Positions 1-11,660 of a stretch of 64,000 nucleotides of DNA are shown here, in pieces. The stretch is from NCBI RefSeq assembly GCF_035582795.1, contig NC_134367.1, forward strand, positions 106,874,062 to 106,938,061, read 5' to 3'. The DNA is from Mycteria americana. Its lineage: Eukaryota; Chordata; Aves; Ciconiiformes; Ciconiidae. A program made the position numbers and the translations under genes. The notes below the pieces were generated by a model. The model was not told the origin of the DNA, did no database searches, and saw only the letters and a program-made list of their open reading frames with translations. Numbering within the stretch: position 1 is the stretch's first letter; the number at the start of each line of letters is the position of its first letter.

Positions 1-1445
1 GCCATCTTGTCCCTTTTACTGCTTCCTTAATCTCTATGCACTGATCATTAATCATTTTTACTTGGACTTACAAATGAAATTAAATATTCTATAATTTATT
101 TTTTTAAATCATGATTTTGTAAAAGTAATATGTTAGTTCATGCAGCCTTATTTTCTCACAGAACAGATTGGAGTTGCTTTTTATTTTTTCAGTGCTCTAA
201 CTTATTTTGAATATTTTCAATATTTTTAATTTCTGGACAAGTGACAAATATGAGAAATATGAGCTGGATCGGGTAGCTTTTGCCAGACAGATTAAATCTC
301 CTGAGAATTTTTTTGCTCCCTGCATGGACAAGCAACCAACCATTATTTGCTGGAGTCTGTATGTGCACATTTAAGTTCTGGTTTTGACAAATATTCATGC
401 CTGTGACTTGGACATTTTCCTTCTACAGAGATTTTTGTCAGTAAAATTCTGTTGCTCCAGAAAGCAAAATGGAAAGTGCAAAAACATTGTGGAAGCAAAC
501 AAAATTAGCATTTTGTATTGCAAATTATGTCTACTGTACTAGAAAAATAATCCCTTTCCCAAAAAGAAGTTTCTTTATTCTTGTTTTTTTAACAGTTTCT
601 AAGTGTCCCGTTTCCAAGCCTATGTTTTGACCATCTTCAGAAGGAGGTATATTACACGCCCAAGCAGATACCATAGTCTACGTTAGATTTTTAGATCTTT
701 TTTGAAGATGTTTCACTTTAAATGCTTCATTCTAGAAGTGGGTTTTCCTTTGTGTGCAGTCGGTTTCAATGAATCCCAGGTTTTCAGCAAGTGATATTTG
801 TTTAGGTGTGGTGGCTCACTGTTCAGTAGCCCTGTGAGATGAGTTTGGCACTTTCACTAAATTTTCCAGAGGGTAAGCAAAATAAAACAATATGTTGCAT
901 TAGTGAGCGCAGTTCTTTGCTACTATAATAAAGAGACCAGGTTTTAAATAGTGATGAAGATTTAGTCAACGGTGGTTAAGACAGGCCAGCAAAATAACAT
1001 GGGGATTCTCAGCTGCTTGTGTTTTACCTTTTCAGAGGTAAAAAGAGAAGTCATAATAATACCGTCACTAATACTGCCAAATGGACACGTTGTGGTGTTT
1101 CACTCTTTTTGCCAACCATTTGTGATAAGTAGCCAAGTGAGTGGTTTTCTCTTGGCCCTGTAGTCTCTTATTTTTCTTATAAAAAGTGACTGAGTAGTTT
1201 AAGAAATAACCACCAGGCAGTATGCACATTCCAGAACTTTGCTCTCTGTTGAAAAAAACTGTGGCTGGAGGATGGGTTCGTCATGGTGAGAGCAATTAGA
1301 GAGGCAAATGTGGTCATCTAAGTTAAGACTTGCAATGCATTCAATGCCTGTAAGGAGAACAAGGTAGGGATCGGTATCTGAACATCCCATCCTAAATTCT
1401 CACTGTGACAGCACCCTGAAATAAAACACGGAGACCAAAAGATAT
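1..1445. other. Unique non-coding sequence, nothing recognised
   Basis: AT-rich sequence with short T and A runs. Open frames on either strand are at most about 70 codons and resemble no protein family I know. No repeat signature, promoter motif or RNA fold is recognised. Confidence 0.6.
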
Positions 1446-1446
1446 G

Positions 1447-1505
1447 TGTTTCAGATGGGGAGACAACTGATTCAGAGAGAACTGAAATAAGTCTCTAAGG
1501 CTTTA
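1447..1505 (-). repeat. MIR-like SINE fragment
   Basis: Read on the minus strand, this stretch follows the 3' half of the MIR core: a 'ctctctga' block, then a 'cagttgtctccccatctg' block. These correspond to the conserved 'cctctctgagcctcagtttcctcatctgtaaaatg' segment. No tRNA-like head or tail is left, so this is an old, truncated copy. The match is short and rests on memory of the consensus, so a chance resemblance is possible. Confidence 0.38.
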
Positions 1506-1509
1506 TAAG

Positions 1510-3665
1510 AGGAGAAAATACCAGAAGTTACTGTTTATTAGGAGCTGATTCCTCTCAGGCAAGCATAATGTCTAAATCTGTATTTGTGTAGCTGCAGGTG
1601 GACAGGGCCACAACTTGCTGAAAGCTCAGACAAAAAACTGCATTAATAGTGCTGAACAGAAAAAGCAAAAAAGGTGCCCGAGCTTGAAAATCAGTAAGTA
1701 AAAATAACTTAGGAAAATAAATCTTAATTTCAAGGAGCTTCAGTCTGGACTGTGGCAAAAAGCCTGAGATCTGTTTGCTGCTCTGATTGTAAATTTTTGT
1801 GGGGGCTGGGAGAAGAAAGCAGATAATGTCTATGTGGCATACCTCACCCTATACATGCCAGTCTCATTTTATTCAGTGGAACATTCCTTTCTTCGAGCCT
1901 TTGTCTTATCTATTTAGATAGCAAACTCTTCAAAGTCATGACCATTTCTTGTGAAGTCTGTGTTTCTGCATTTGCAAGCATGCTGAGGGCCATAAGAGCT
2001 AATATATAGTACACCATAGCAAAAATAATAGAAGGTCTGATGAAGTACAAAGGCCTTGAAGAGTATGGAGATATTTTTTATGTCTTTTTTGGCTTTTAGT
2101 CTATAACCTTCCATATTTCACTGGCTGTATAATAGACAACTTAAGAAGCCAGCCATGGTGGAAAACAGCAGAAATAGCAGAAATTTATCAAAGTGACTTT
2201 TTCAAGCAACTCAGGAAAAGTATCCTTTTCACCCTCTACTCTGGGCACACTCTACTAATTTTTCATATAGTCATCTCATTATTTGCGTCATACACTGCAA
2301 AATAATATGGAAAAAGAAAGACTGTTTATGAGGCAGTAGTCTCCAAAATTACAGAAGGAACTTACCTGTTTTCAGATGGGCATACCAGTTTGGCTGGGAA
2401 TTTCAGAGACATGGTAGGTACCGGGTTTGTAACTGCTCATTGACTTTCCTAGATTGTCTATCTCATTAATAGATCGAGACAATAGTTCTAAATTTAACTG
2501 ATTGGGAAACAGGAAGAAAGTTGACTGAATACATTGTATGGAAGGGCTATAATCTGCAAAGGCTACAAAAGGGCATTTTCTAGCTGAATATTTGCAGTGC
2601 TGTTTTTAAGAACTCTGGCTCTTTAGAATACACAAAGAAGCAGATAACAAAGCCTCAAGGCTAAAAAATTCCATGTTCCATTACTATATCACTGGCCAAC
2701 ACATGATGAAATTCAATTTGTACCCTAGACAGAGGAAAACAAATCGATCAAGGTGGTGATAAAACAACTGCCAAGATACAACAGTTCATGATATCAGTGT
2801 TTGTTGTTACACCAAATCCAGAACATCACAGCCTTTCAGTTCCCATTTCTGCCTATTAATCTAAATGATAAAGCCAATGGTAATTGAATGCCGTATTTGT
2901 AAGTGAAACGATTACCAAGGAAAGTCCAAGAAACAACTTATTTTTTATGGGATTAAGCTGTTGACTGAAACATAGAAAGGAAAAAGGAAAAGTAATGGTA
3001 AACCTGGCTGAAAGACTTGTTTACATCTCTGTAATTTCCTGTGTTTCATCTGGTTGTGAACTCCAGAGACTGAACTATTCCTTTGGGCTTCAGCATGTTT
3101 CTAAGTTTTCTCTCTGTTCCCAAATATCCACATTTAATGGCTAGTGTGTTTTCTAAAGTGCTTTTAGATTTAAAAGCACAAGTTTCACCATTTTTCTGTT
3201 AAATTCAGCATCTTAATGAAGAAATTAAGACACCAAAGATTCCTGATTCCTTCCTGAGTGCCTGTATCCCACTCATGTGGGTATCTGACATTCAGTGCTG
3301 CTGCAAATTTAGTGCATGGCCGAGCAATAGATTGTTTCTTCATGTATAATTTATATTATATATTTTTTTATGTTCCCCAACACTTTTAGAGCTCTAAGTC
3401 TCCATCTCCAGCTTGTGAGAAGGCTTGCCTTTCATACAATTCTTCCTCTGGAGTTGGTAAACTATTCCTGTACTTTTTCACAAAGTATAAGGAAAAGTGG
3501 GTGGTATCCTATAGGGAAGAGGAGACTGACTCAGTCTTGAAGGCGTTTAGATATAAACTGAACATCTAAGCAGCCAGTCAGTGGTGAGCTTTCAAAAAAT
3601 GAAGGATTAAATTATGTACACTGTGTCACAAAAAGAATAAGTGATAGGGCCTGTGTGCTCAGTCT
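1510..3665. other. Unique non-coding sequence, nothing recognised
   Basis: No gene, RNA or mobile element is recognised. Open frames are below 70 codons. A short AT-only stretch lies near 3340-3372. Confidence 0.6.
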
Positions 3666-3670
3666 GCTAG

Positions 3671-3820
3671 TCTTTCCTTCCTTCCTTCCTTCCTTCCTTC
3701 CTTCCTTCCTTCCTTCCTTCCTTCCTTCCTTCCTTCCTTCCTTCCTTCCTTCTTTCCTGCCTTCCTGCCTTCCTTGCCTTCCTGCCTCCTTTCTTTCTCT
3801 TTTTCTCTCTCTTGCTTTCT
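3671..3820. repeat. (TTCC)n / (GGAA)n microsatellite with decayed pyrimidine-rich flank
   Basis: A nearly perfect TTCC tetranucleotide array runs from about 3674 to 3752, roughly 19-20 units. It then decays into ttcctgcc and tttctct variants up to about 3820. The whole tract is pyrimidine on the plus strand and purine on the minus strand. It creates an artificial open frame on the minus strand repeating the residues G-R-K-E, which is not a protein. Length polymorphism between individuals is expected. Confidence 0.97.
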
Positions 3821-4900
3821 GAATCATGAATTCAGACATTACTTTTATCTAATATTTGCTTGGCAACTTATTCAATACATTGGGTGCTTTGGGACCTGGT
3901 TATTGATTAATGAAGGTTTTATGGCTCCATAGTGAAGATACATATAATCTGACATTAATGAAAAACATTCAGCATACAGGAAACCTGGCAAGGGGCACTT
4001 TTACTTTTCTGTGTGCTGTACTAGTTTCATACTCATTGAATACAGCTAACTGTCTACTTCTAACCTGCTACAAAGCAGTCTACAAAAGCAGAATGTTGTT
4101 CGTAAAAAGAACTGACAACACTCTCCCTTGATTTTGAATATCTTTAAGCAGTCTGTTGTTTTGGTACAACAAATTTTTGGGATTGTTACTCTTAAACATC
4201 CCTTTCAGTATGCCAGGTGTGAAAGCACGTATTGCAACCAGGTTCCTGAGGAGAAGCATGTGGGGGAATGTGTCTTAGTTGACCAAAGATGACTGCCAAA
4301 TCTTTCTCCCAACTGAGTTCTCCCTTAGGGCCTTCTACCCAAATCTAACAATTAGTAGGTTTTATTTTTTTAACTTTCACAGCTGTTGAACACTGGGAGA
4401 TTCCACTGACTCTGTGGGTGTTGAGCAGTTCAGGCCACTTACTTACTTTTAAAAATGTAAAATGAATTTGTGAACCTAAATGTTAAGTATCAAGCTTCGA
4501 ACCTTTTGTCTTTTTATGGGGGAAATCACAGACTACTTGCTGTTAATAAAATGTGCGCAACATTTGCATAAGGTCAAACACTTAGTTAAGCCCTGGGCGG
4601 GCAGTATGAAGTATAGAGTGTACTTACAACGTTGCCTGGAAAGCCATCCCATTACCAAGCTCAACCTGGAATTAAGGTCAGCTTGTGAACTAGGTTTTAA
4701 ACAGAGAATGCAGATGCTCTAAATGGAAAGTTGACAGTTTTAGCAGACTGCACTCAAGATCCTGGAGATTTTTACTTCACCTGTTGACTTGAACATTATA
4801 AATCTCCACAGTCCCCACATGCCTTTTCAAAGAAGCATCTGTTTCTCATGGTTCATTGAGGTATTAACCATTTCAGGCACCAGGTGGTTTTTATGATTAG
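3821..4900. other. Unique non-coding sequence
   Basis: The only notable open frame is an 80-codon plus-strand frame at 4480-4722 with an ATG start. It has no recognisable domain and its length is within chance expectation. No repeat is recognised. Confidence 0.55.
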
Positions 4901-4904
4901 ATTT

Positions 4905-4937
4905 AAGGCCTGACCCTACAGCCCTTACTTGAAGACT
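4905..4937. repeat. Fragment of an ancient palindromic mini-element
   Basis: The stretch beginning 'aaggcctgaccctacagccc' resembles one arm of the old palindromic amniote elements that typically start 'gggcctgatcctgcag' and continue with 'cttactca'. Only one arm is left. Short and diverged, so low confidence. Confidence 0.3.
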
Positions 4938-4939
4938 GT

Positions 4940-5525
4940 TATGCTGTGCAAAGTATCTTTAATAACAACGGGAGGGAGAGGAGGGAAGCGGCTTGTTTAT
5001 TGTCCTTCCATGACTTTCATGGCATATGCAGTTGATTAGACAAAACCTGTAGCTTGTTCACTTCCCCCCCGATCAGCTTTGCACATTCAGCTTGAGATGA
5101 GAAGGTCAAAACCTGTGGGAGCTGAAAGACTGAGGTACACCTGCAGAGCCCAGCGGACAACATTGGGTTGCCCAGACATAACCAACTGGCAGCAAAGACA
5201 CCAGTCCTGCCCGTGACACTCAGGGTGGCTGCCGTGAATTACCGTACCAACTGCACAAACTGCTGCTGCGCAGGAGGTAAACAGGGATATGACGGCAGTG
5301 TGCCTTCTACTCCTCTGCCCTCTAGCAGCTGGCTTTAGGTGTGCTCTTAACTTACGGTTTCTATGACCTACCTTAAAACTCTTCCACTCCTTGTCTGCCG
5401 TGGGTGACAGCTGGCCCAGCGTGCGCAGCTTGCTGCTAGCCTGCCCCACATCACTCAGTGTTTCAGCCTTCCCAAGGGGGTATGACTTCGTAAAGCACTC
5501 AAAACACATTTGCCCTTTCTCTGTA
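4940..5525. other. Slightly GC-richer block with a 140-codon open frame, probably not coding
   Basis: Base composition rises relative to the flanks. A minus-strand frame with an ATG start runs from 5509 to 5087 (140 codons). It is rich in basic residues and cysteine but shows no family signature, membrane segment or repeat. No promoter, polyadenylation or splice context supports it. I treat it as a chance open frame. A lineage-specific exon cannot be excluded from sequence alone. Confidence 0.4.
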
Positions 5526-8500
5526 GGTGAGGAGCAGAGAATGGATCTTGCATACTAGATCCTGGTCATGACACTTGATGCACCACCATAAGACGTTCAG
5601 ATGTACAGTGTCAAGGCAATATATAATGCCCATAGAGGTTCAAAGAGTATGAAGTTTGGCTTATGCATTTTAAGTCATTCTCTTTGTCTTCTAAAGGTTC
5701 GTTAGATTTGAATGGAAACAGTGGAGTCATATTTTCCATGGGTATCCTTTGAGATTTGTGGAGTTTTTTTCTTTAGGACTCAGATTCCACTTCTAATTCA
5801 TTTCTGTAGGCTTAGCAGGGACTGCAGTTTTTTATCAACATAGATTATCTTCCTAAAAAGAGGCAGGGCCTTGGTGAGACAAGCAGGGGAAGCCTGTCTC
5901 TGTAATGATTGTGCTCTGGATAATAAAGAGGAATTATATCCCAAATGATAGCTATCAGCCTGACAATATTCAAACCCACTGGAAATGAATGGACAAATTA
6001 GAACAAAACTGTTATTTTCCTTTTCAGTTTCTTAGTAACTTCAAAAATATTTTTTCAGTTATTTATCTAAAGGCTTTTCATGGCACATGATACAACAGTT
6101 CAGTGAAAGTCCAATTTTCCACCCACAGCGTTTGCTGTATCTCTATAAAACTGAAGAGCTGAATAATATTTTTCTCCTGACAATATGCAGGGCCCAAGCA
6201 TTGGCAGTCACGACGTTAATCCTGAACTTAGCTGTGCTCGGTGCTCAAAGCAGGTGAAACACACTGGGATAATGAGGTAAGAAACTTGTTGAAGCCAAAA
6301 GTTTACATCAAGGAGATGTGAGAAGGCAACACAGGGTAGCTGGGAAGAGGCCTGGGCCTGGGCCAGAAGGGGAAGGCTGCTCTTCAATCTACGTCTTAGG
6401 ACTTACTTGACTTATCTTTATGTTCCCTACCTTATTTTCTTTTTTAATTTGCAGTGTCTCTTTAATTTGGAAAACAGAAAATGGAAGGTGATTTACAAAA
6501 GTTATTGTTGTTGCTTAGAAAGAACGTCAAGAGCTCTGTTGCTCTTATTACAAGAAAACTACCTGAAGTGGCCAACTGTTTTGTCGTGTGAAAGACTGTT
6601 CCACTCAGAAGGGAAAAAGTTGTATTTTCTAGGAAAGAGATTGTATCCTAATAATGTTTAGAGAAAGAAAGGAAACTGGTAAAAAGTAAAATATAGCCTG
6701 AGAGTAAATGGCAGGCCTTGTGGTTTTGTTACAGTAGTTCCTTGTTAAACTAAGTTCTTCCAGAAAATTATGTTTTGTTGGGGATTGTGAAATGTCTAAC
6801 TTAATGAGAAACAAGCATGCTGCCAGGGGCCCTTCACAGACACTAATCAATGAACAATGTCTTCTACCAACACCATCAACAGGAATTCAAATGCAGGCAG
6901 TTTTAGGAGGGCAAGGGAGAGCCTGTTGAAAACCAAAAAGTATAATGGAGCAGTGGGGGAAAACTACAGGCAATATAATTGTTTGGGTTTAGTTTGGTTT
7001 GGTTTTTTTTTAGTTCTGCCTTCTCATACCTGGTTCAGGGGATTGAAGCATCTATTAGTTTGGAGAAAAACAATAAGAGTTGTTAAATAGATATGGTATT
7101 TTCAGAAATTCTGGAGGCAGTGTCTGAGAAAGAAGCTATCCCATATTAGACGATATAATTATTTGCTTCTATGAAGTGACCTACGCTTCTTACTCAGTTG
7201 GGTGAGGACAACAGTTCTGGGCAATGCTGGGGCATAATAACTTGTAGCAGATGGGGGTTATGCAGACACACACATCGTGTGCACTCCAAAGCACATAATA
7301 GCTACACAGGAAGGAAAATAGCAAAAAGGAAGGATTGCTCTTACTTTACATATCAGGCACGGACGTCTAAGTCACTCAGAAGTCTAGAGCGGAATAAACA
7401 ATTAATAACCATCACCAGAGTTGTTCTCTGCTACCTTTACTGCAGGACTCTGTGTCTTTCATCTTTAATAGAAATGATGCATGTTGCACCTTAAAGAAGA
7501 ACGGGAAAGTATATCATCTGAAATTGCAACTAGAAACTATGGTTAAATATTCAGCAGTACCCGAGTTTTACAAAAACTGTGGCAAGACATTTCACCCAAC
7601 CCTGTATCCTTTGTGCGTAAGAAGTATGTGTAGTAAAGAAACTTGTATGTTAAATAGTTCACTATTATACGGCTAAGGGTTACTAAGCCATACTAAGGTT
7701 AAGATCCAAACCAAACTGAACTTCAACTGTAGGTCACAAAACCAGAAAGCAGTGAGAGAAAATGATAAGGCAGATATAGGAAGCAAAAATGGGCAGCTGA
7801 AAGACCTTGAATGTCAGAGCCAGAAAAAGCAGAACTAAACATCAGAAAGAAGCAAAAACTATGAAGAGGAAGGCAATATGGCATGAGTATGTATGCAGTA
7901 GGTAGCATAAAAGAAAAGAAATAGCTTGGATTCCAAAAATGTTCATGTTAAAAAGTATCTGATAATCTGTCAAGCATCTAGAATATCGTTATAGCCATAG
8001 AACATAGAATACAGTTGTAGGTATAACCAAACTGAGCTGTGACTAAAGATGCCAGCTAATTTTTCTTGCCACCAGCTATATAAAACCTGTTCATGAGGTG
8101 ATATATTGTCTTTGCCAGCACATGTGTGAACATCTGCATGTACATTTAAAAACTTCATTGGCAAGAATTTGCCTCTGTCACAGGAATGGGAACTTCAGTG
8201 ATTTCCTCATCCACAAAAATTCAATAGACAGGAAAATCTTAACCAGTGTGCTACCAATGGTATTTTGAATATAACAGTAATGTAATAAACACAAGGGTAT
8301 AAGACCACAATATAAATAGAAAACATATTCTATATTAATGTATAGTAACTATATATTAGTACCTATGAAATGTAATATTTAATAAGGATAATGATATTTT
8401 GAACGTAATAGAAGGTTGTGACACAGAATAGCAAACCCCTTGATTTTGTGTATTACTAGATGCTAATTTATTTATGTGCCAATGCTGACAGCAATTACAA

Positions 8501-11080
8501 ATCAAACTCTCACTTTTTTGAGGTGTGACAGACCTTGATTTGGGCTGCAAGTAGAAACATGTTTCCTGTAGATTAGGAAAATGCCACTGTATGTTAGCAG
8601 TCTCAGTCACTAGCTACGCGATCCCAGGCAAAAACTGTAAAGTTACAGCTAACTTAGGCATTCAGGCTAAACTTGCAAAGAGGTCACTACCCATATGCAC
8701 AATCCCAGCTAGAATTTGTGGGAGTGCAGGAGAAATGCTCAGTCTCTAACCCTGTATCTTGAAACGACACAGTGGTCTCACAGTACATAGCAGGTTTTCA
8801 TAGCTCAACTAAAAGACTGTGTGGGAAAAGCGTGTTTCCTCATGACCGTTCTAATGTTATTGACCACTGGGATTTACCAGATGCTCTTTCCTCTCAGATT
8901 CGAGGTCTATGATTATGAGTGGCTGTAAAAGATGCACCAGGAGAGCAGCACAAGTTCAAAAGGTGGTCTCAAGAGACCTGTCCCAGGAGAAGAGCGCTGT
9001 TTAGGGCAATATAGTACAACATTCTTACTAATGCATTCTAGTATTAGTAGAAATGCAATGAAAAGGCTGACAAACCAAATCAAGTTTATAGGTTTAGGAG
9101 GTGTGGAGACTTCAACAAAGCATCCAAATATTCCTTGGGCTTATCGAAACTCTTTTTCTAGCTCTTTGATGTTTATTGTATACACATGGTCATGATTCAT
9201 AGCATCAAAGAAACAAATCTTTCTCAGATCCTTACTAAAAATGGTTTTAAGAGTTCCTTCATTACATCTACTGTATATTTGTCAAAAATGAACATGTTTT
9301 GGTTTTATTGCTATTTGTGCTCACTGTGGCTTTCTGGTACTATAGAATTGCAATATAGAGGCATTGCTAGAAAAGGACAAAGGACCCTTGTGCAGAATCT
9401 GCCTTTATTTTGCTCAGTTTAACTTTGGTAGTGTTCGCAATCAATACCTTACTTTCCTTGGCATCAAAATTCATTGATTTACAGAAACTACAAACACAAC
9501 CCCTTTCAATGCTTTCTTAAGTCTGCAATCATGACTAGGAATTAATGAGGCAGTCAGTTGTGCGTGTTTGTTTCAGACAATCTTTCTGACTACCATTATA
9601 GTTCCAGGTTATTATAACTCCTTAAATAGTTCAGGCTCAGCCTCTATAAAATGTACAAAACTTTTCAGCTCTTGTTGAATAAGATGTGTGTTTGTTAAGT
9701 GCTTGATGATTTTTTATATTTCTTGAGAACCTTGACCATTTTAATGAGCTACGAAGTGGTGAAGATTTGTGTGTTGCCCAAAGCCAAGCTGTTTAATTTA
9801 GGGTTTTCCTATAGCATATGCACAGATTTGAAATATGTTCTGGGTTATTTGTTGTTGTGGGTTTGGTTTTTTTTTTCCACTTCTGGCTCCACTCCTTTCA
9901 AAGCTTAGTGCTAAAGTTTCCCCAGGCAGCATTTTCCAAAACAGCTCAATTTGCTGGTGTCATAGGCTTGCTCAGCACACACAAGACACATTATTCCCTA
10001 TTTATTTTGAGTTCCAGTATAAACACATTTGCAGCATTAAGACCAGCTCCCTTCTGCATGCCTGTGATTTCTGCTTGGTGGGTGCCAAGCTGCTTCTGTA
10101 AACCTAAGGGTGTAGCCAGAATCCACTTTGGGTGGCTTTAGAAACCCAGTCTGTCTTTCACCTCTTATGCCTAGCAATATTAGGTAATAAAATTCATGTT
10201 TGTAGCAGAAGATTCTGTTCATTCTAGTATACTTTCACTTCATCTGAAACAGGGAAAAGAAAAATGGCCCTGGATTCATTTACAAAGAGATGCTTATGAT
10301 GCAAATGGCATGGGAGGTCGTTAATTCTGTATTAACCCTGGGACACTCCACATGTGTGTGTACGTATGTGTCAGCAGCCATTCTTCTTTAGCACACGTGC
10401 TCCACCCTCCCTACCAGCTTGTTATAGGTCCAGCAGCAAATATTATTCCACAACTATGCAAGCAACATTGTGTGTGTATTACTGTTAGGAGCAGTCATAA
10501 ATCTGGGCAGCGTACAGGTAAAAAGAAGCCACTGCAGATACCACAACACAGGCATTCTGCCTGCTGCCTTCTTGTATGCGTCCAACTCTCCTCTCCATGC
10601 CTGGCCGTACCGCCACCAAAGCAGGCCAAGTTCATTGCTGGTCTAACCACGCACAGCTCACTGATATTGCATACCAGTTTACAAGGGAAGCTGGCAGCTC
10701 TTCCAAGTTCGGATTTTTGGGGGTTTTTTGAGGGGAAAAAGTTAGAGCAGGTAGCTCATGTGATGCCGTGTCCATCGATGAGGAGGCTGGATATTTGCTC
10801 ATTCAAAACGTTTACCATCAGCACTGTATAATGTGGCCTGCAGTTTGCCCTATGACTATTAAGCTATGCAGTACAAAAAAAAAAAAAAGGTTTTCTAAGA
10901 TGATGAAATTGCTCAGTTCTGTATTTGACTTTGCAGGACACTACCGGGTGCTTACAGGTTTCCTTCTTTTTATCTTTTCTGAGATAGAGGTCCAAGGAGG
11001 CACACAGGCTTTGGAATATTTCACCAGGTGTTTTCTACGCTTAGGTAGTACAGTAATAGTGGATTAGAAAGACACTGAAT
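5526..11080. other. Unique non-coding sequence
   Basis: About 5.5 kb without a recognisable gene or element. The longest frame is 159 codons on the plus strand (10352-10831). It starts inside a short TG-rich tract and has no domain signature. Small homopolymers include an A14 run at 10875-10888. Confidence 0.55.
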
Positions 11081-11087
11081 ATGTGTT

Positions 11088-11150
11088 AGGGCCAGAGTTT
11101 CAGCTGGCATGAAGAGGTATATTTCCATTGAAGTCAAGAATCTGGCCTTA
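11088..11150. repeat. Ancient palindromic mini-element (GGCCAGA termini)
   Basis: The left end reads 'agggccagagtttcag' and the right end 'gaatctggcctta'. These are inverted copies of a GGCCAGA terminus. Between them lies 'tccattgaagtcaa', the self-complementary-type core typical of a palindromic family common in turtle, crocodilian and bird DNA. The right half is shortened. It is non-autonomous and has no coding capacity. I do not assign a database name. Confidence 0.6.
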
Positions 11151-11500
11151 TACTATCAAAGCACTTGAAATCTTAAAGACTTGGCTGCAGACCTTGTGAG
11201 AACAAGCTTTGTTGCAAACAAAAGCATTGAATGCTTGCACTTGGACCACAAAAATATCCTTTCGTACAGTATTTTGGCACTTCACCTTCTGGTTTGGGCC
11301 AGAATCGAGATGTACGTGAACATGGAAAATAAATTTTAAAGCAATGGAAATGTTCAAATGGAAACTTCAGATGGGTCTGTGCTAATGTTTAGTTTGAGGG
11401 AAAACTTCTGATCATAGTTATTTTTATGTGTACCATTTCATTCATCCGTCATTCAGTAGTGGTCATTTTGAAATGCACTGAGTTTGAATCTCCCAGGAGG
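11151..11500. other. Unique non-coding sequence between repeats
   Basis: No gene or repeat signature seen. A 69-codon minus-strand frame is within chance. Confidence 0.5.
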
Positions 11501-11502
11501 GG

Positions 11503-11591
11503 AAAGATAATCTTGTGGTTAATGCACAGAACTAGGAGTCAGGAGTTCTGGCTTCTCAGACAGCTAGAATGATTTTAGGCAGTTCACTTAA
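11503..11591 (+). repeat. MIR-type SINE fragment
   Basis: The order of blocks follows the tRNA-derived head and core of a MIR-type SINE. First comes 'cttgtggttaatgcacagaac', then 'aggagtcaggagttctgg', then a weakened copy of the 'tgtgaccttgggcaagtcactta' core ending 'ggcagttcactta'. The tail is missing because the next repeat (11591-11660) follows directly. It is heavily diverged and inactive. Confidence 0.7.
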
Positions 11592-11660
11592 GCCCTGATT
11601 CAGCAAAGTATGTAAGCATGTGAGTGACTTTAAGTACATGAGTGCCCTTATTAAATCCAG
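11591..11660 (+). repeat. Ancient palindromic mini-element (CCCTGATTCAGCAAAG type), copy 1
   Basis: The stretch begins 'gccctgattcagcaaagt' and continues with 'aagcatgtgagt' and 'ctttaag'. The reverse complement of 49423-49497 shows the same blocks in the same order, so the two are copies of one dispersed family in opposite orientation. It abuts the MIR fragment with no unique sequence between, so it may have inserted into or truncated that SINE. Confidence 0.65.

Noticed and set aside
3612..3839. Minus-strand frame repeating Gly-Arg-Lys-Glu
   Set aside because: It is a direct translation of the TTCC microsatellite, not a protein.
5087..5509. 140-codon minus-strand frame with many Cys and basic residues
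   Set aside because: Cysteines are not spaced like zinc fingers or other known folds, and no promoter or splice signals support it.
10352..10831. 159-codon plus-strand open frame
   Set aside because: It starts in a TG-rich tract and has no domain signature. Its length is within chance expectation.
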